Shown one piece after another: positions 10,660 through 27,515 of a stretch of DNA of 64,000 nucleotides; the stretch's first letter is position 1; each line of letters opens with the position of its first letter. Location: NCBI GenBank assembly GCA_036971475.1, contig JBAIZL010000001.1, positions 280,825,925 to 280,889,924 of the forward strand. Direction: 5' to 3'. The DNA comes from Prosapia bicincta (lineage: Eukaryota > Arthropoda > Insecta > Hemiptera > Cercopidae). The notes beneath the pieces are model-generated. The model ran no database searches. It was given only the letters and a program-made list of their open reading frames with translations, and was not told the DNA's origin. Made by a program: the position numbers and the translations under genes.

Positions 10660-12429
10660 ATTGTTTGTTTAACATTAAGAAGCATTTACTAATCTAAAAG
10701 CTAAAAAAAACAATAACAATGCAGATGCAAAGTCAAAATGAACTATTAAGTATAGTAACAATTCTTGTCTTTCATGGATCAGTTCTTTTATCCAACTTTA
10801 AAGCCTCAAACAGAGATTATGAATACTACCGTCGAAATAAAAATACAAACTAATTTTATACAATAAAAAAATGTCCAAGGAACAGATCATTTTAAAAATT
10901 TTAAATTGTTTGTTTAAAATTATTATTTAAACTGAAACTTGTAATTAATCCAAAACTTCAAATTATTAAACCTAATATTTAAAAATTCACACACTCAAAG
11001 CATAAATGAAATGGTATTACATTTATTTGGTTGATTTTAATGTTTATAACAATCGGCTAATCCAACTACTTTATAAGAAACGGGATCTTGTCTCAGTTTT
11101 TCACAACTTTACTTATATTTTAAACTTTAATTGTTAATTTGATTAATCAAATTATTACGATAAAAATATTAATATCTTTAATAGATTTATAAATACAATA
11201 TTTTTTTTCCTAAAAGACAGTTTTGATTTTAAAATTAATCACAAGAAATACATAAATGTTTCAGTATTAGTCAATTGTTAACGGACAATAATTCGATCGG
11301 TTTAATTTAATCTTTTTGATGCATTTACCATAATGTAGTTTATGACGTTCTCAAGACGTACAAGAAAATTTATTGTTAGAATTATTAAATTAATTACTTT
11401 TACAATATTTTTAAGTTTTCAATTTCCTACTTTTATTAGTTATCACTTGTAGTATGTTGAAAGTTTTACTACTGCCAATACTTTTATGTTTTGGCATTAC
11501 TACTTAAACAATGCAATAAACGACAATTAAAGCTAGTACAAATAAATTATTTTAATTTACATAAAACCAATACTGTAAGTACTTTTAACTAGTTGTTTAG
11601 TTTTATTATTCACATCTATTTATATGACGTCGCTCTATTTCCGTCACATAAAATAATTTGTCTCACCAAGCGGTTGGATTTATATAGGTCGTAGCAACAC
11701 AGACATTACAAAATTAGGTCATCGAACGAATGTCCAGTCGTGTTGTCGGTATATAACATTCCCACCGGTAAATGACATTCCCACTGGCATTTATTGATTG
11801 AAATCCCAATCCAAAATCACTTAATATCCTGGCTTTCGATCTGAGATGATTTTGATTTACTTTGAAAAGCATTTATTTAAATATGAAGAAAGAGTAAGTT
11901 ATAGGGTGTTGTCACTTTGCCAGGAAGTACATTGAGATTGTTACGAGCTTCCTCTGGACGAGAATTACAAACATTTCTTTAAAAACTAAATCCAAAGTCA
12001 CTGATACAAAAAGAATACATTTTTGTAATTTTTTTACTCGGCGTCATTATAGTGAGATTAATCGACAAAACACTCTCCTTTAACGATCTTAGTTAAACCA
12101 AGATTAGCAAATACTGAAATACAAACATAATATTCATAAAACGGTCTTCAAAAGTTTAGTGGTAACAGGTCAAAATTTATTTCTATTATATTATTCACTA
12201 CATAACAGGCAAAAAAAATTAATTAAAAACATTGAAGCCTTTGTAATATGGACCAATTGACGTGACCACGAACATCGTGGACCTATGCTACCAATGGAGG
12301 CGTAATGCGTCGTTTGAATAAGGAAAAACCGTTTGTAATAACGATTAAAATAAGAAAGCTAGAGTACATATACCATGTTAAGAGGCAGAGTAAATGTAGG
12401 ATACTCTGTTATATAATGCTGTAATAGGA
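10660..12429. other. AT-rich non-coding stretch
   Basis: About 1.8 kb with no supported coding frame, no tandem structure and no recognisable element. The last 60 bp grade into a degenerate unit of the 66-bp array. Confidence 0.5.
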
Positions 12430-14476
12430 GTACTTATATTTTAGCAGATATTGAAAACATACGATGCTCTTTTATAGGATTATACAATCGGAGGACATTT
12501 ATTATTTTAGCAGACATTGAAAACATACGATGCTCTTTTATAGGATTATACAGTGGGAGGACATTTATTATTTTAGCAAATATTGAATACATAGGATGCT
12601 CTTTTATAGGATTATACAATCGGAGGACATTTATTATTTTAGCAGACATTGAAAACATACGATGCTCTTTTATAGGATTATACAATCGGAGGACATTTAT
12701 TATTTTAGCAGACATTGAATACATAGGATGCTCTTTTATAGGATGATACAATACGAGTACATTTATTATTTTAGCAAATATTGAATACATAGGATGCTCT
12801 TTTATAGGATGATACAATACGAGTACATTTATTATTTTAGCCGACATTGAATACATAGGATGCTCTTTTATAGGATGCTACAATAGGAGGACATTTATTA
12901 TTTTAGCAGACATTGAATACATAGAATGCTCTTTTATAGGATGCTACAATAGAAGTACATTTATATTTTAGCAGACATTGAATACATAGGAAACTCTTTT
13001 ATAGGATGATACAATAGGAGGTAATTTATTATTTTATCAGACATTGAATACATAGGATGCTTTTTTATAGGATGATACAATACGAGTACATTTATTATTT
13101 TAGCAGACATTGAATACATAGGATGCTCTTTTATAGGATGATACAATACGAGTACATTTATTATTTTAGCAGACATTGAATACATAGGATGCTCTTTTAT
13201 AGGATGATACAATACGAGTACATTTATTATTTTAGCAGACATTGAATACATAGGATGCTCTTTTATAGGATGATACAATCGGAGGTCATTTATTATTTTA
13301 GCAGACATTGAATACATAGGATGCTCTTTTATAGGATGATACAATCGGAGGTCATTTATTATTTTAGCAGACATTGAATACATAGGATGCTCTTTTATAG
13401 GATGATACAATACGAGTACACTTATTATTTTAGCAGACATTGAATACATAGGATGCTCTTTTATAGGATGATACAATACGAGTACATTTATTATTTTAGC
13501 AGACATTGAATACATAGGATGCTCTTTTATAGGATGATACAATACGAGTACATTTATTATTTTAGCAGACATTGAATACATAGGATGCTCTTTTATAGGA
13601 TGATACAATCGGAGGTCATTTATTATTTTAGCAGACATTGAATACGTGGAATGCTTTTTTATAGGATGATACAATACGAGTACATTTATTATTTTAGCAG
13701 ACATTGAATACATAGGATGCTCTTTTATAGGATGATACAATCGGAGGTCATTTATTATTTTAGCAGACATTGAATACGTAGAATGCTTTTTTATAGGATG
13801 ATACAATACGAGTACATTTATTATTTTAGCAGATATTGAATACATAGGATGCTCTTTTATAGGATGATACAATCGGATTTCATTTATTATTTTAGCAGAC
13901 ATTGAATACATAGGATGCTCTTTTATAGGATGATACAATCGGAGGTAATTTATTATTTTAGCAGACATTGAATACATAGGATGCTTTTTTATAGGATGAT
14001 ACAATCGGAGGTCATTTATTATTTTAGCAGACATTGAATACGTAGAATGCTTTTTTATAGGATGATACAATACGAGTACATTTATTATTTTAGCAGACAT
14101 TGAATACATAGGATGCTCTTTTATAGGATGATACAATCGGAGGTCATTTATTATTTTAGCAGACATTGAATACGTAGAATGCTTTTTTATAGGATGATAC
14201 AATACGAGTACATTTATTATTTTAGCAGACATTGAATACGTAGAATGCTTTTTTATAGGATGATACAATACGAGTACATTTATTATTTTAGCAGACATTG
14301 AATACATAGGATGCTCTTTTATAGGATGATACAATCGGATTTCATTTATTATTTTAGCAGACATTGAATACATAGGATGCTTTTTTATAGGATGATACAA
14401 TACGAGTACATTTATTATTTTAGAAGACATTGAATACATAGGATGCTTTTTTATAGGATGCTACAATATGAGGATA
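12430..14476. repeat. 66-bp satellite array, about 31 copies
   Basis: Unit landmarks are TTTATTATTTTAGCAGACAT, TGAATACATAGGATGCTCTT and TTATAGGATGATACAATACG then AGTACA. Because 66 is a multiple of three, one minus-strand frame stays open through long blocks (12434-12856 and 12961-14439), giving 22-residue peptide repeats containing MYSMSAKIIN. A one-base deletion near 12960 breaks the frame. Variants alternate as dimers around 13.6-14.25 kb (GAATACGTAGAATGCTTTTT units alternating with GAATACATAGGATGCTCTTT units). Both flanks decay into degenerate units, which is typical of unequal exchange. No start context, splice signal or signal sequence argues for translation. Confidence 0.95.
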
Positions 14477-14774
14477 TTTGTCATGCTAAGACGCACAGTT
14501 AATATAGGATGATCTGTTATAAGATGCAATAATACGGGTATACGGGATATGTCATTTTAAGAGACAGAGTCTATACACATGACAAGTCTATTCTAGTATC
14601 AGGGAGATTGATATGTTCAACTAATAGAAAATTGACAATAGGACACTGGGTAAGAGAAGGCAAACCTGACTCCTTAACAGCGGCGAAAGCTTGTACCTGC
14701 CTAATTATTCATATCGGCGGAATGAGAAACAGGAACAAGTTTGTTAAATACAACACTCACAAAACATTACACAC
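14461..14774. other. Degenerate edge of the 66-bp array and unique spacer
   Basis: Positions 14461-14590 hold diverged relatives of the 66-bp unit (GGATGCTACAATATGAGG, GGATGATCTGTTATAAGATG). After that about 180 bp of unique sequence precedes the 135-bp array. Confidence 0.6.
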
Positions 14775-15480
14775 GAAGGAAAGATTATTAACAATAATGA
14801 ACCTGTAATTATTTCTATTATGAAATATGCAAAATATAAAGGAAAAGATAAAAATTCTCTCCTTCACAAATCTTTATAATTCATAAAATAAGATTTTCTT
14901 ATTTATATTAAGGAAAAGATTATTAACTATAATAAACTTATAATTATTTATATTTTGAAATATGCAAAATATAAAGGAAAAGATGAATGTTCTCTCCTTT
15001 ATAAATCTTTATAATTCATAAAATAAGATTTTCTTATTTATATTAAGGAAAAGAATATTAACTATATTAAACTTATAATTATTCATATTTTGAAATATAC
15101 AAAATATAAAGGACAAGATTAAGATTCTGTCCTTTATAAATCTTTATAATTCTTAAGGTAGGATTTTCGTATTTATATTAAGGAAAAGATTATTAACTAT
15201 AATAAACTTATAATTATTTATATTTTGAAATATACAAAATATAAGGGACAAGATTAAGATTCTCTCCTTTATAAATCTTTATAATTCTTAAGGTAGGATT
15301 TTCGTATTTATATTAAGGAAAAGATTATTAACTATAATAAACTTATAATTATTTATATTTTGAAATTAACAAAATATAAAGGAAAAGATTAAGATTCTCT
15401 CCTTTATAAATCTTTATAATTCTTAAGGTAGGATTTTCGTATTTATATTAAGGAAAAGATTATTAACTACATATGTAAAC
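14775..15480. repeat. 135-bp tandem array, about 5 copies
   Basis: AAGGAAAAGATTATTAACTA begins units at 14910, 15045, 15180, 15315 and 15450, a constant 135-bp step, with a diverged first unit from 14775. Units contain TATTTTGAAATATGCAAAAT and TCTCCTTTATAAATCTTTAT. Two variant types differ at AATTCATAAAATAAG against AATTCTTAAGGTAGG. Confidence 0.95.
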
Positions 15481-16661
15481 TAAATCCAGAATCAAACTAA
15501 ACTCATTTTAAAAGTACATCAGATTTCTGTGGCCTCTGACCCGATCCATTATAGTTCTAAGTTATAGCCACTTAGACATAGTAAGTAGTTCTTTGTCTCA
15601 TCTATTTCCTGAATATCTCCAAAGGGAGTCTGGTTGCATTCTTAGAACCCTTATTAATCCAAATTTCAACATGTCTGTGTTTACTAGAATCCCCCCGCAA
15701 CTCTTTTAGAATTGTAGCTTTTAAATTTCCTATTACCTATTGCAAGAGGCTGATTTTAACCTGAGATTTTACCAGTTGTTCAATGCATCCCCAAATAGTA
15801 AGTAGTTTATATTGCTGCTACACATCTCGTACTCGATTCAACTAGGTAAGAATTCCAGGAGGTATAAATTAACCTCGGTACAATGATGGTGGAATAGATA
15901 GGTACATCTGCCGCAAACGCAGTCCGTACTTCGTGCCTATTGTTCCTCTGTACCGCCAGTACGTAACTATAACTTTTTTTGCATTTTCCTCCCGGTGTCT
16001 ACGCCAGTCAACCTCCTACCCGTAGCCTTTAGGTTCAATCTCTATGTTACCAGTAACTATCCTCTCCATCGACTTAGTACTCATATTATATCGCTTGGGG
16101 AAGAGGAGGGCAACAGATTTATACTTTTGGTGCTGCTTTCTCCTTCCACTTTGCTTCCGTTGATTCAGTGAATCATGAAGCCTCTAAGAACCTCTTTAAA
16201 GGTCCACTTAATATCCTTTCTATATCCATCTGAGAGGAAGCCACGTACCTATGAGTGTGGTCATTGGTAGGTAGTTATCCCTGACCTGCTATGGCATCTT
16301 CCGTATCGTTTCTACAAGCAACTAGGGAAACAAAGATACACCGCATACGGCTGAAAAGTGAGTAACATACTCAAGGGTAATGTTTCTGAGACTCCTCAGA
16401 ACCATACTTTAAGGGCCACGATTCTACATCAGCACAGATCTCTTAAAACGTTCAGATCAGGGTCTGCATTAGGATCCAGACCGCCAGCCTAGATGAGATA
16501 AAACCTGTTGGTTATTCAGAGGACCTGAACCAAGGCTGTAGTCGGTAATAAAGCTGTTCACGGGTTCTTTTAAAAGTACGCATTCATTTACTAGGACAAC
16601 CCGTTAATAGTGAACCCACACTCATACAGTCCAGCCCCACCAGACTCTCCGCCCCTATTAA
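15481..16661. other. Unique, more balanced-composition stretch
   Basis: About 1.2 kb with higher G+C than the surroundings and no supported open frame or splice pattern that I could assemble. It may be an intron, an intergenic unique sequence or a decayed element. Confidence 0.35.
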
Positions 16662-18300
<1,639 letters not shown>

Positions 18301-18751
18301 ATTGAATGATTTTTAGTGTTTCTATGGAAACTTTAGTCTATTAATATTGGAACTTTGTTACAAATGTTCAGGCGGTTTTGTTTTAATTTTAACACAGCTG
18401 ACACGGCGAACTTCTTACCACCTAAAATTCAACCAATGGAGTATTAACATTGGCTGAACGTAATTTAGTATATTATAACATAATAATAGATGAACTTATA
18501 GCAGTCGAAAGAGAAAAGTGTGGCAATAAAAGTTCTTGATTGAATGTTATTTATTTGAGTGCTTTTGGATATACAATATTTTTTGTATATTGTTTGAAAT
18601 GCGCTGGAAAATAATTTTAGATTGTTGAGTGTTGCCTAGCAACCATAATTTGAATGAATTCAATGAAATGTCTTAAGATATGATAAGATATAAAGTTATC
18701 ATTTATACTATTTTGCCATTATAAAATTACATGGAAAAAACTATGTTGCAT

Positions 18752-18812
18752 TTTTCAAAGTTTCATGGCAATCGGATCAGTGGTTTAGTAATGCATAAGG
18801 CTCATACATACA
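18752..18812 (-). repeat. Dispersed repeat end, second copy
   Basis: This is the reverse complement of 2878-2945: TTTCATGGCAATCGGATCAG then TGGTTTAGTAATGCATAAGG. Like the first copy it runs into microsatellite sequence. Confidence 0.65.
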
Positions 18813-18831
18813 TAAAAACATATTTTTTTTT

Positions 18832-18837
<6 letters not shown>

Positions 18838-18908
<71 letters not shown>
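18838..18908. repeat. (TA)n(GA)n microsatellite
   Basis: A TA tract changes directly into a GA tract at 18871. A similar TA-to-GA junction occurs at 30831-30919. Confidence 0.95.
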
Positions 18909-18912
<4 letters not shown>

Positions 18913-19536
18913 GATACAGATTATTTGAATCCCTTATAGTGTTTCTATGGAAACGATAGCCTAATCTTCAAAAGATATTTATTACAAAGTTACAGCTAAT
19001 TTTATTTTTTAAACACAAATTAGATGCTTAGTCTCCAATTAGCTCCACTATTAGTTTTTTGTAGAAATGATAGTCTATTGTTATTAAAGATTGTTTACAA
19101 AGATTCACTCAATTTCACAAATATATATATATATATATATATAAAATCTTTAGTTAATTATAGCATTTAGTTTTAGTTTGTATTTAAACAAAAATGGTGT
19201 ACTTTATAACGTTTGTATTAAAACGATAGCTTATTGTTAAACAAAACTTTTTTACAAGATTTCACTCAACATTAGTTTTTATTTTAACACTGAATCAGTG
19301 CTCTATAGTGGTCCTTCGAACACGATAGTCTATCCTTATTGTTACTAAAATTTGTTACTAATATTCAGTTAGTTTTAGCTTCAATAGTTTTAATACTTAT
19401 TGAACATTTTATAGTGTATTTTGTTTCAAATAGATTTGAAAGTCGAAATTTACCTCAAATCTTACCATCTACAAAACTCTATATTGAATTTTTATACAAA
19501 AATTGAACACAGTTACTACAGATAAACCCTCTGAAG

Positions 19537-20556
19537 ATCATTGAAAGAATGTAATTAGACAAAACTTTGTCAATTGTAGCAAAAACTTTCGACCTTTGCT
19601 CGTCGAAAGGACGTAACTAGACGAAACTTTGTCAATTGTAGCAAAACTTTCGACCATTGCTCATCGATAGGATGTAATTAGACAAGACTTTGTCAATTAT
19701 AGTTAAAACTTTCGACCTTTGCTCGTCGAAAGGACGTAACTAGACGAAACTTTGTCAATTATAGCTAAAACTTTCGACCTTTGCTCGTCGAAAGGACGTA
19801 ACTAGACGAAACTTTGTCAATTGTAGCAAAACTTTCGACCATTGCTCATCGATAGGATGTAATTAGACAAAACTTTGTCAATTGTAGCAAAACTTTCGAC
19901 CATTGTTCATCAAAAGGATGTAATTAGACAAGACTTTGTCAATTGTAGCAAAACTTTCGACCATTGCTCATCAAAAGGATGTAATTAGACAAGACTTTGT
20001 CAATTGTAGCAAAACTTTCGACCATTGCTCATCAAAAGGATGTAATTAGACAAGACTTTGTCAATTATAGCTAAAACTTTCGACCATTGCTCATCGAAAG
20101 GATGTAATTAGACAAGACTTTGTCAATTATAGCTAAAACTTTCGACCTTTGCTCATCGGAAGGACGTAGCTGGACAAAACTTTGTCAATTGTAGCAAAAC
20201 TTTCGACCATTGCTCATCGAAAGGATGTAATTAGACAAAACTTTGTCAATTGTAGCAAAACTTTCGACCTTTGCTCGTCGAAAGGACGTAACTAGACAAA
20301 ACTTTGTCAATTGTAGCAGAACTTTCGACCATTGCTCATCGAAAGGATGTAATTAGACAAAACTTTGTCAATTGTAGCAGAACTTTCGACCATTGCTCAT
20401 CGAAAGGATGTAATTAGACAAGACTTTGTCAATTATAGCTAAAACTTTCGACCATTGCTCATCGAAAGGATGTAATTAGACAAGACTTTGTCAATTATAG
20501 CTAAAACTTTCTACCTTTGCTCATCGAAAGGACGTAGCTAGACAAAACTTTGTCAT
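19537..20556. repeat. 61-bp minisatellite with two inverted repeats per unit
   Basis: About 17 units with landmarks GACAAAACTTTGTCAATTGT, AGCAAAACTTTCGACCATTG and CTCATCGAAAGGATGTAATT. Each unit contains GACAAA-AC-TTTGTC, a 6-bp palindrome with a 2-nt centre. Many also contain CTTTCGA...TCGAAAG, extended to CTTTCGAC...GTCGAAAG in the GCTCGTCGAAAG variants. Variant types alternate in the array, for example units with GATAGG or CAAAAGG that lose the second stem. Confidence 0.95.
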
Positions 20557-21111
20557 CATCTTGTGTGTATAGGTAATAGCATACAACATCTAAACTGTAA
20601 TTGAATAATATAGTTAGAATGTTCAAACCCATTGATGATGTTTGATGTCATTGAAACTTGTTTAAGAAATAAAATATCAATTGTGAGTAATTGTCCACTA
20701 CTTAATATGTCATTTATTTAAATATTATAATCATTAATTTAAAACTTGGTTATGTTTGTTCCTTATGAGTTATTGACGAATCAATGAATTAGATTAATAG
20801 TATATATTACATTTGTAAATATATTTTATCTTCATAAATATCTCACAAATAATTGATACAGTAAATTTAATCAAATAGGAATTTTACAACTACGTGTAAA
20901 TATGATTCTTATTCAAACCAGAGAGATACGATCAGAAATTCAAAAACGATAACTTGATTAATACATTGAATTTTAACTTTTTCTTTAAGAAAACGTTCCA
21001 TCAAAAATGTTTTTACTTGTAACTGAAAAGTTAAATATAATTTGTGTGTTGAACGAAGCTAGTCAATGCATTGCCGATACAACTGGATATGTAGTTTCGG
21101 GACTATTTTTT
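20557..21111. other. Non-coding; weak hammerhead-like motif
   Basis: At 20631-20655, TTGATGATGTTTGATGTCATTGAAAC resembles the 4104-4146 motif with core C changed to T. Nothing else is recognised. Confidence 0.25.
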
Positions 21112-21690
21112 TCAATTCCTTCTACTAGCTCACACTCCCCCATCTTGTACAAATTTTCAATCCTTAATAAAATACGCTTTTATTTACCCAATTGTTCAAA
21201 TACATTTTTCTTACTTTTAGTAGATGACAATTGATTTGGATACAGTTTTTTCAAACATTTATTCATTAGATAAATTTTTAAAAAGCTGATTCGAAGTGAA
21301 TAACTATATGCTTCAAATCCATCACTTTTGTACTGGGTTAACTTTCTCATAGCAGAAATATTTTACGTAAAGGTATATTTGAAATTATAAGAGGATGGTT
21401 CATTGCAGTAAAGAAGCATTACAAGTGATGGATAGAATAAGAAATTATAGACCACCATCACCTTCCTAATTTAGAAACGAAAAAAGCAACTAGATAGTAA
21501 CAAACAAAAATAATAGTCCAACACTGTATAGCCTACGGTATAGAGGAAGAGAAAAACACAAGGAAATTCGCTTCCTATTTTGGAATTTTATATTGTGTTT
21601 CTGTCTTATGTATACACATTTATAAATAGAAAGTAAAGAGTAACTAAAATAAAACAGTTTTTTTACCTCAGTAGAGATTAACTATAGAAC
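21112..21690 (-). repeat. Rep-A family copy
   Basis: The inverted 3' module CAATTCCTTCTACTAGCTCA and CACTCCCCCATCTTG starts at 21112. 'GTAGATGACAATTGAT' follows, then a degraded tRNA-like block (about 21288-21347, TGATTCGAAGTG to CTGGGTTAACTTTC). The 5' end is near 21655-21680 (ACTAAAATAAAAC and CCTCAGTAGAGATTAAC). The A-box-like sequence is weakened by substitutions. Confidence 0.7.
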
Positions 21691-24595
<2,905 letters not shown>

Positions 24596-24604
24596 GCAGA
24601 AATG

Positions 24605-25042
24605 TTTGAAAGTCAATTCCTACTTAGGTCAAAAAATATATTATTTTTGTTACTTTTTGTTAAATAATTTAAAATAATATAAATAAAGTAAAATACCCTA
24701 TGCGTTATAGCAAGTGTTCTACGAAATAACCTATAACATGAAATCAGCTGTTTATTGAACTCATATGTTATCACGTATTTTAAGCCGAATGGAACGAAAA
24801 AACTATATTGCATACCTTGCCCGTTTTTTGAAACGTTTTTCCCCATATGAAACTAAAATTATTCCATTATATTTAATTAATGAATTATTATTTGAAAAAA
24901 AAATCTATTAAAGACAAGTGTCATCAACTACAAGTTGAAAAAATGATTATGAACTTGAGTGGATCAATAAAAAGTATTTGATTAACGATTGAAAATTTGA
25001 ACAAGATATATATAGGGAGAGTGTGAAGTAATAGAGGATTCA
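24605..25042 (+). repeat. Rep-A family copy (sub-type without tRNA-like block)
   Basis: It begins AAAGTCAATTCCTACTTAGG and passes through 'CCTATGCGTTA', 'AACCTATAACATGAAATCAG', 'ATATTGCATACCTTGCCC', 'GACAAGTGTCATCAACTACA' and GATTGAAAATTTGAACAAG to the 3' end GTGTGAAGTAATAGAGGATT. At about 437 bp this is the most complete copy of the sub-type also seen at 0.77-1.98 and 8.5-8.9 kb. Confidence 0.8.
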
Positions 25043-25900
25043 AACCATGTGTGTTTAATTACTTTAATCAAATCACAAAATAACCTATCATAGAATACAA
25101 AATTGTTCAAGATAAGTTTATAACTCAAAATGTGTGAAGAGCATCAAAACGTAGGAAAATTATGGGGTCTTGTGTGGTTAATATCTTTCACTAATAAGCC
25201 CAATGAATAGTAATTCAGAACTTGCACTTTTAAGTTTGAACTAAATTTTAAAAAAATACTTTTAAAACATTAAATAACTTCGAGGGTTTTTTTTAAATTT
25301 GGGTATTGAGACTTACTTGATATTTACGATTTTTTGGAAAACCTTAAAATAAATTTAATAACCGAGAAACTTTTGCTGCACATAGGCTTCTTCTCATAAA
25401 CATTTAAAATTAAATGCAACAATTTATTTCGAACCTAAAACGACGTGTTGCTCTAAATACTTCAAAGACGGCCACAGACACAGTTAGGAATTTCAACTAT
25501 CGTAATGTACAGAATAGTATGATTGTTTAATGTAAGAAATAACTGTTCATAATTTAAGTGAAAAGCATTTTAAAAGTTTCGAATTTCCAAGTTATTCTTC
25601 TACTTCCATAAACTATGATTTAAAATTTAAAATATGCAAACTTCTTAACTTTATTCGATAAAAGGAATTTAATAGACATAAGCCTGTGGAAACAAGATGG
25701 AAGGAAAATCCAAAACTTTTTCATTTTAATATTCAATCTCTTAAATTAATCTAGAGAGCCTGAGACTGGTATAACATCAAGTTACCATAATCTGTAATGA
25801 AGTTTGTTCCTAAGCAGTTTAGTTTTTTATGTGCTCCAGGTGTTTACAAATTGAAAAAGCGAGATTTAGGAGCATTTTTAGTGATTCGTAGTGTTATTTT
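25043..25900. other. AT-rich non-coding stretch
   Basis: No recognised feature. Confidence 0.45.
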
Positions 25901-25924
25901 TAATGTATTCTAGATTCATGTTAC

Positions 25925-26404
25925 TGTTCGTAGGGGTGCCTTAGGGTAGTGTCCTTGGCCCAGTGCTATATGCAAGAAATATACAGATCAACGGGAACGC
26001 CAATATGCCGACCTACGCAGACAACACAGCTATCTCGCCCGTAACAATATCTGGTAGAAGATACAGCTAAATTGCAGAATGCCCTGGACAGAGCCAGTGA
26101 CTGATCCAAAAACAAACATTGAGCATAAAGCATGTCAGCTCATGTTATATTTACCAATAAGGCAGAGAGCAAAACTGACGTCATAATAAATTAGCAACTC
26201 GTCCTTTATAGCACAGAGGTGAAATACTTAGGTCTAACGTTGGACTCTAACACTGAACTGGAGAACTCACGTGAAGAAGAGAAAGATGAACTGGAGTTAC
26301 GGTACAGAAGGCTAACGTTGCTCAAAAGTCGGTATTCCGAGTTGAGCCTCTACAATCGTCGTATACGTTTACTGTGTGTTTACTTAAAATTTTACTTCTT
26401 GTAA
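25925..26404 (+). pseudogene. Non-LTR retrotransposon reverse transcriptase fragment
   Basis: Conceptual translation across several frames gives the core of a jockey-type reverse transcriptase. From 25933 comes GVP, a stop where Gln is expected, then GSVLGPVLYA (the PQGSxLGP motif). At about 26010 comes TYADNTAIS, where the catalytic YADD reads YADN. Around 26218 comes VKYLGLTLDS, the usual region after the catalytic core, followed by a thumb-like segment ending in YSELSLYNR. At least three stops or frameshifts interrupt it and both ends are truncated, so it is dead. It may or may not be the same family as the fragment at 1041-1560; they do not overlap. Confidence 0.85.
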
Positions 26405-26405
26405 A

Positions 26406-26820
26406 GACTCAACTACCTTTTCCCCAGTTTGTTGTAGTGCAAATTAGAAATTGATTAAAACGGGTTAGAGAAGAAATTGATTGAATGAAGAAATTCAGAA
26501 AGGGTTAGGAAAATCGTAAAGTTTGGTTATTCTTAGATTTTCTGATTGCTTAACCCTTTCAAACATTTTAATCAAGTTTAGCAATACTTCGTCATTATTT
26601 GGGCGTATTTAATAAGGGAAACCAGAGTCCGTCACTATGTGGTTCTATGATCTTACAGTAAATACATTTATTCAACAGTCTGCTTATTTATACGTTTTCC
26701 ACTGTAATTATCATTATTAAAAGAAAAGAAAATCATGATATTAATAAACTCAGTTCGAAAATAATTTTAATATATAATTTCGTAAGCCGAATTTTGAGAG
26801 AAATATTGTGGGAACTTGGA
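26406..26820. other. Non-coding stretch
   Basis: AT-rich, nothing recognised. Confidence 0.4.
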
Positions 26821-26859
26821 AGGTCGTGCAGAGCTGGGAGGTAGCTCAAATTAAAGGTA

Positions 26860-27515
26860 TTGACACGAAGGAGCAGGAACAAATATAGGTGTTTCTCAAA
26901 TTACAACATTAATAGGGTTTTGAGGACTTGAAATTACCAAAAACCATTAATGCAGTGCAGTGAAAAACAGCTGCGTATGATTTGTAACAAACAAATATTT
27001 TAACAGTATAAAAGCAGGTTATTTATATACATTACAATGAAAACCCAATGATTATAATTTGTAAACAAACAAATATTTTAACAACACGAAGGAGTGGGGG
27101 GAAATATAGGTTTTTCTCAATTTACAACATTTATAGGGTTTTGAGGAATTTAAAGTTACCAAAAATCTCCATAAGAAATACATTTCAACGAAAACTGCTG
27201 AGAGTATGGTTTGTAAACAAATATTTTAACAGTATGAAAGCAGGTTGTGTATACATTCCAAAGATTTATAAACAAACAAATATTTTAACAATATGAAGAA
27301 GCGGGGGAAAATATAGGTTTTTCTGAATTTACAACATTTATAGCGTTTTAAGGACTTAAAGTTACCAAAAACCAAAAATACATTGCAATGAAAAACAACT
27401 GAGTATAATTGTAAACAAACAAATATTTTAACAGTATGAAAGCAGGTTATGTGTATGCATTGCAATGAAAAACAGATGATTATGATTTGTAAACTAACAA
27501 ATATTTTAACTATTA
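26860..27515. repeat. Degenerate tandem repeat of about 210 bp, 3 copies
   Basis: AAATATAGGTKTTTCTSAA followed by TTACAACATT starts at about 26881, 27102 and 27309. Each copy also holds GTTACCAAAAA(CC), a CAATGAAAA block and one or two copies of AAACAAACAAATATTTTAAC with AGTATGAAAGCAGGTT. The internal half-repeats indicate older nested duplication. Confidence 0.85.

Larger units (their letters stand above)
18310..19405. repeat. Ancient degenerate repeats of about 110 bp
   Basis: A pattern of AGTGTTTCTATGGAAACGAT, AGTCTATTGTTATTAAA, TTGTTACAAAGATTCACTCA and TTTTATTTTAACACTGA-like blocks recurs at about 18315, 18938, 19045, 19200 and 19308 with heavy divergence. Between copies sit a dispersed repeat end (18752-18812) and microsatellites (18838-18908 and 19121-19142). 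Confidence 0.6.
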
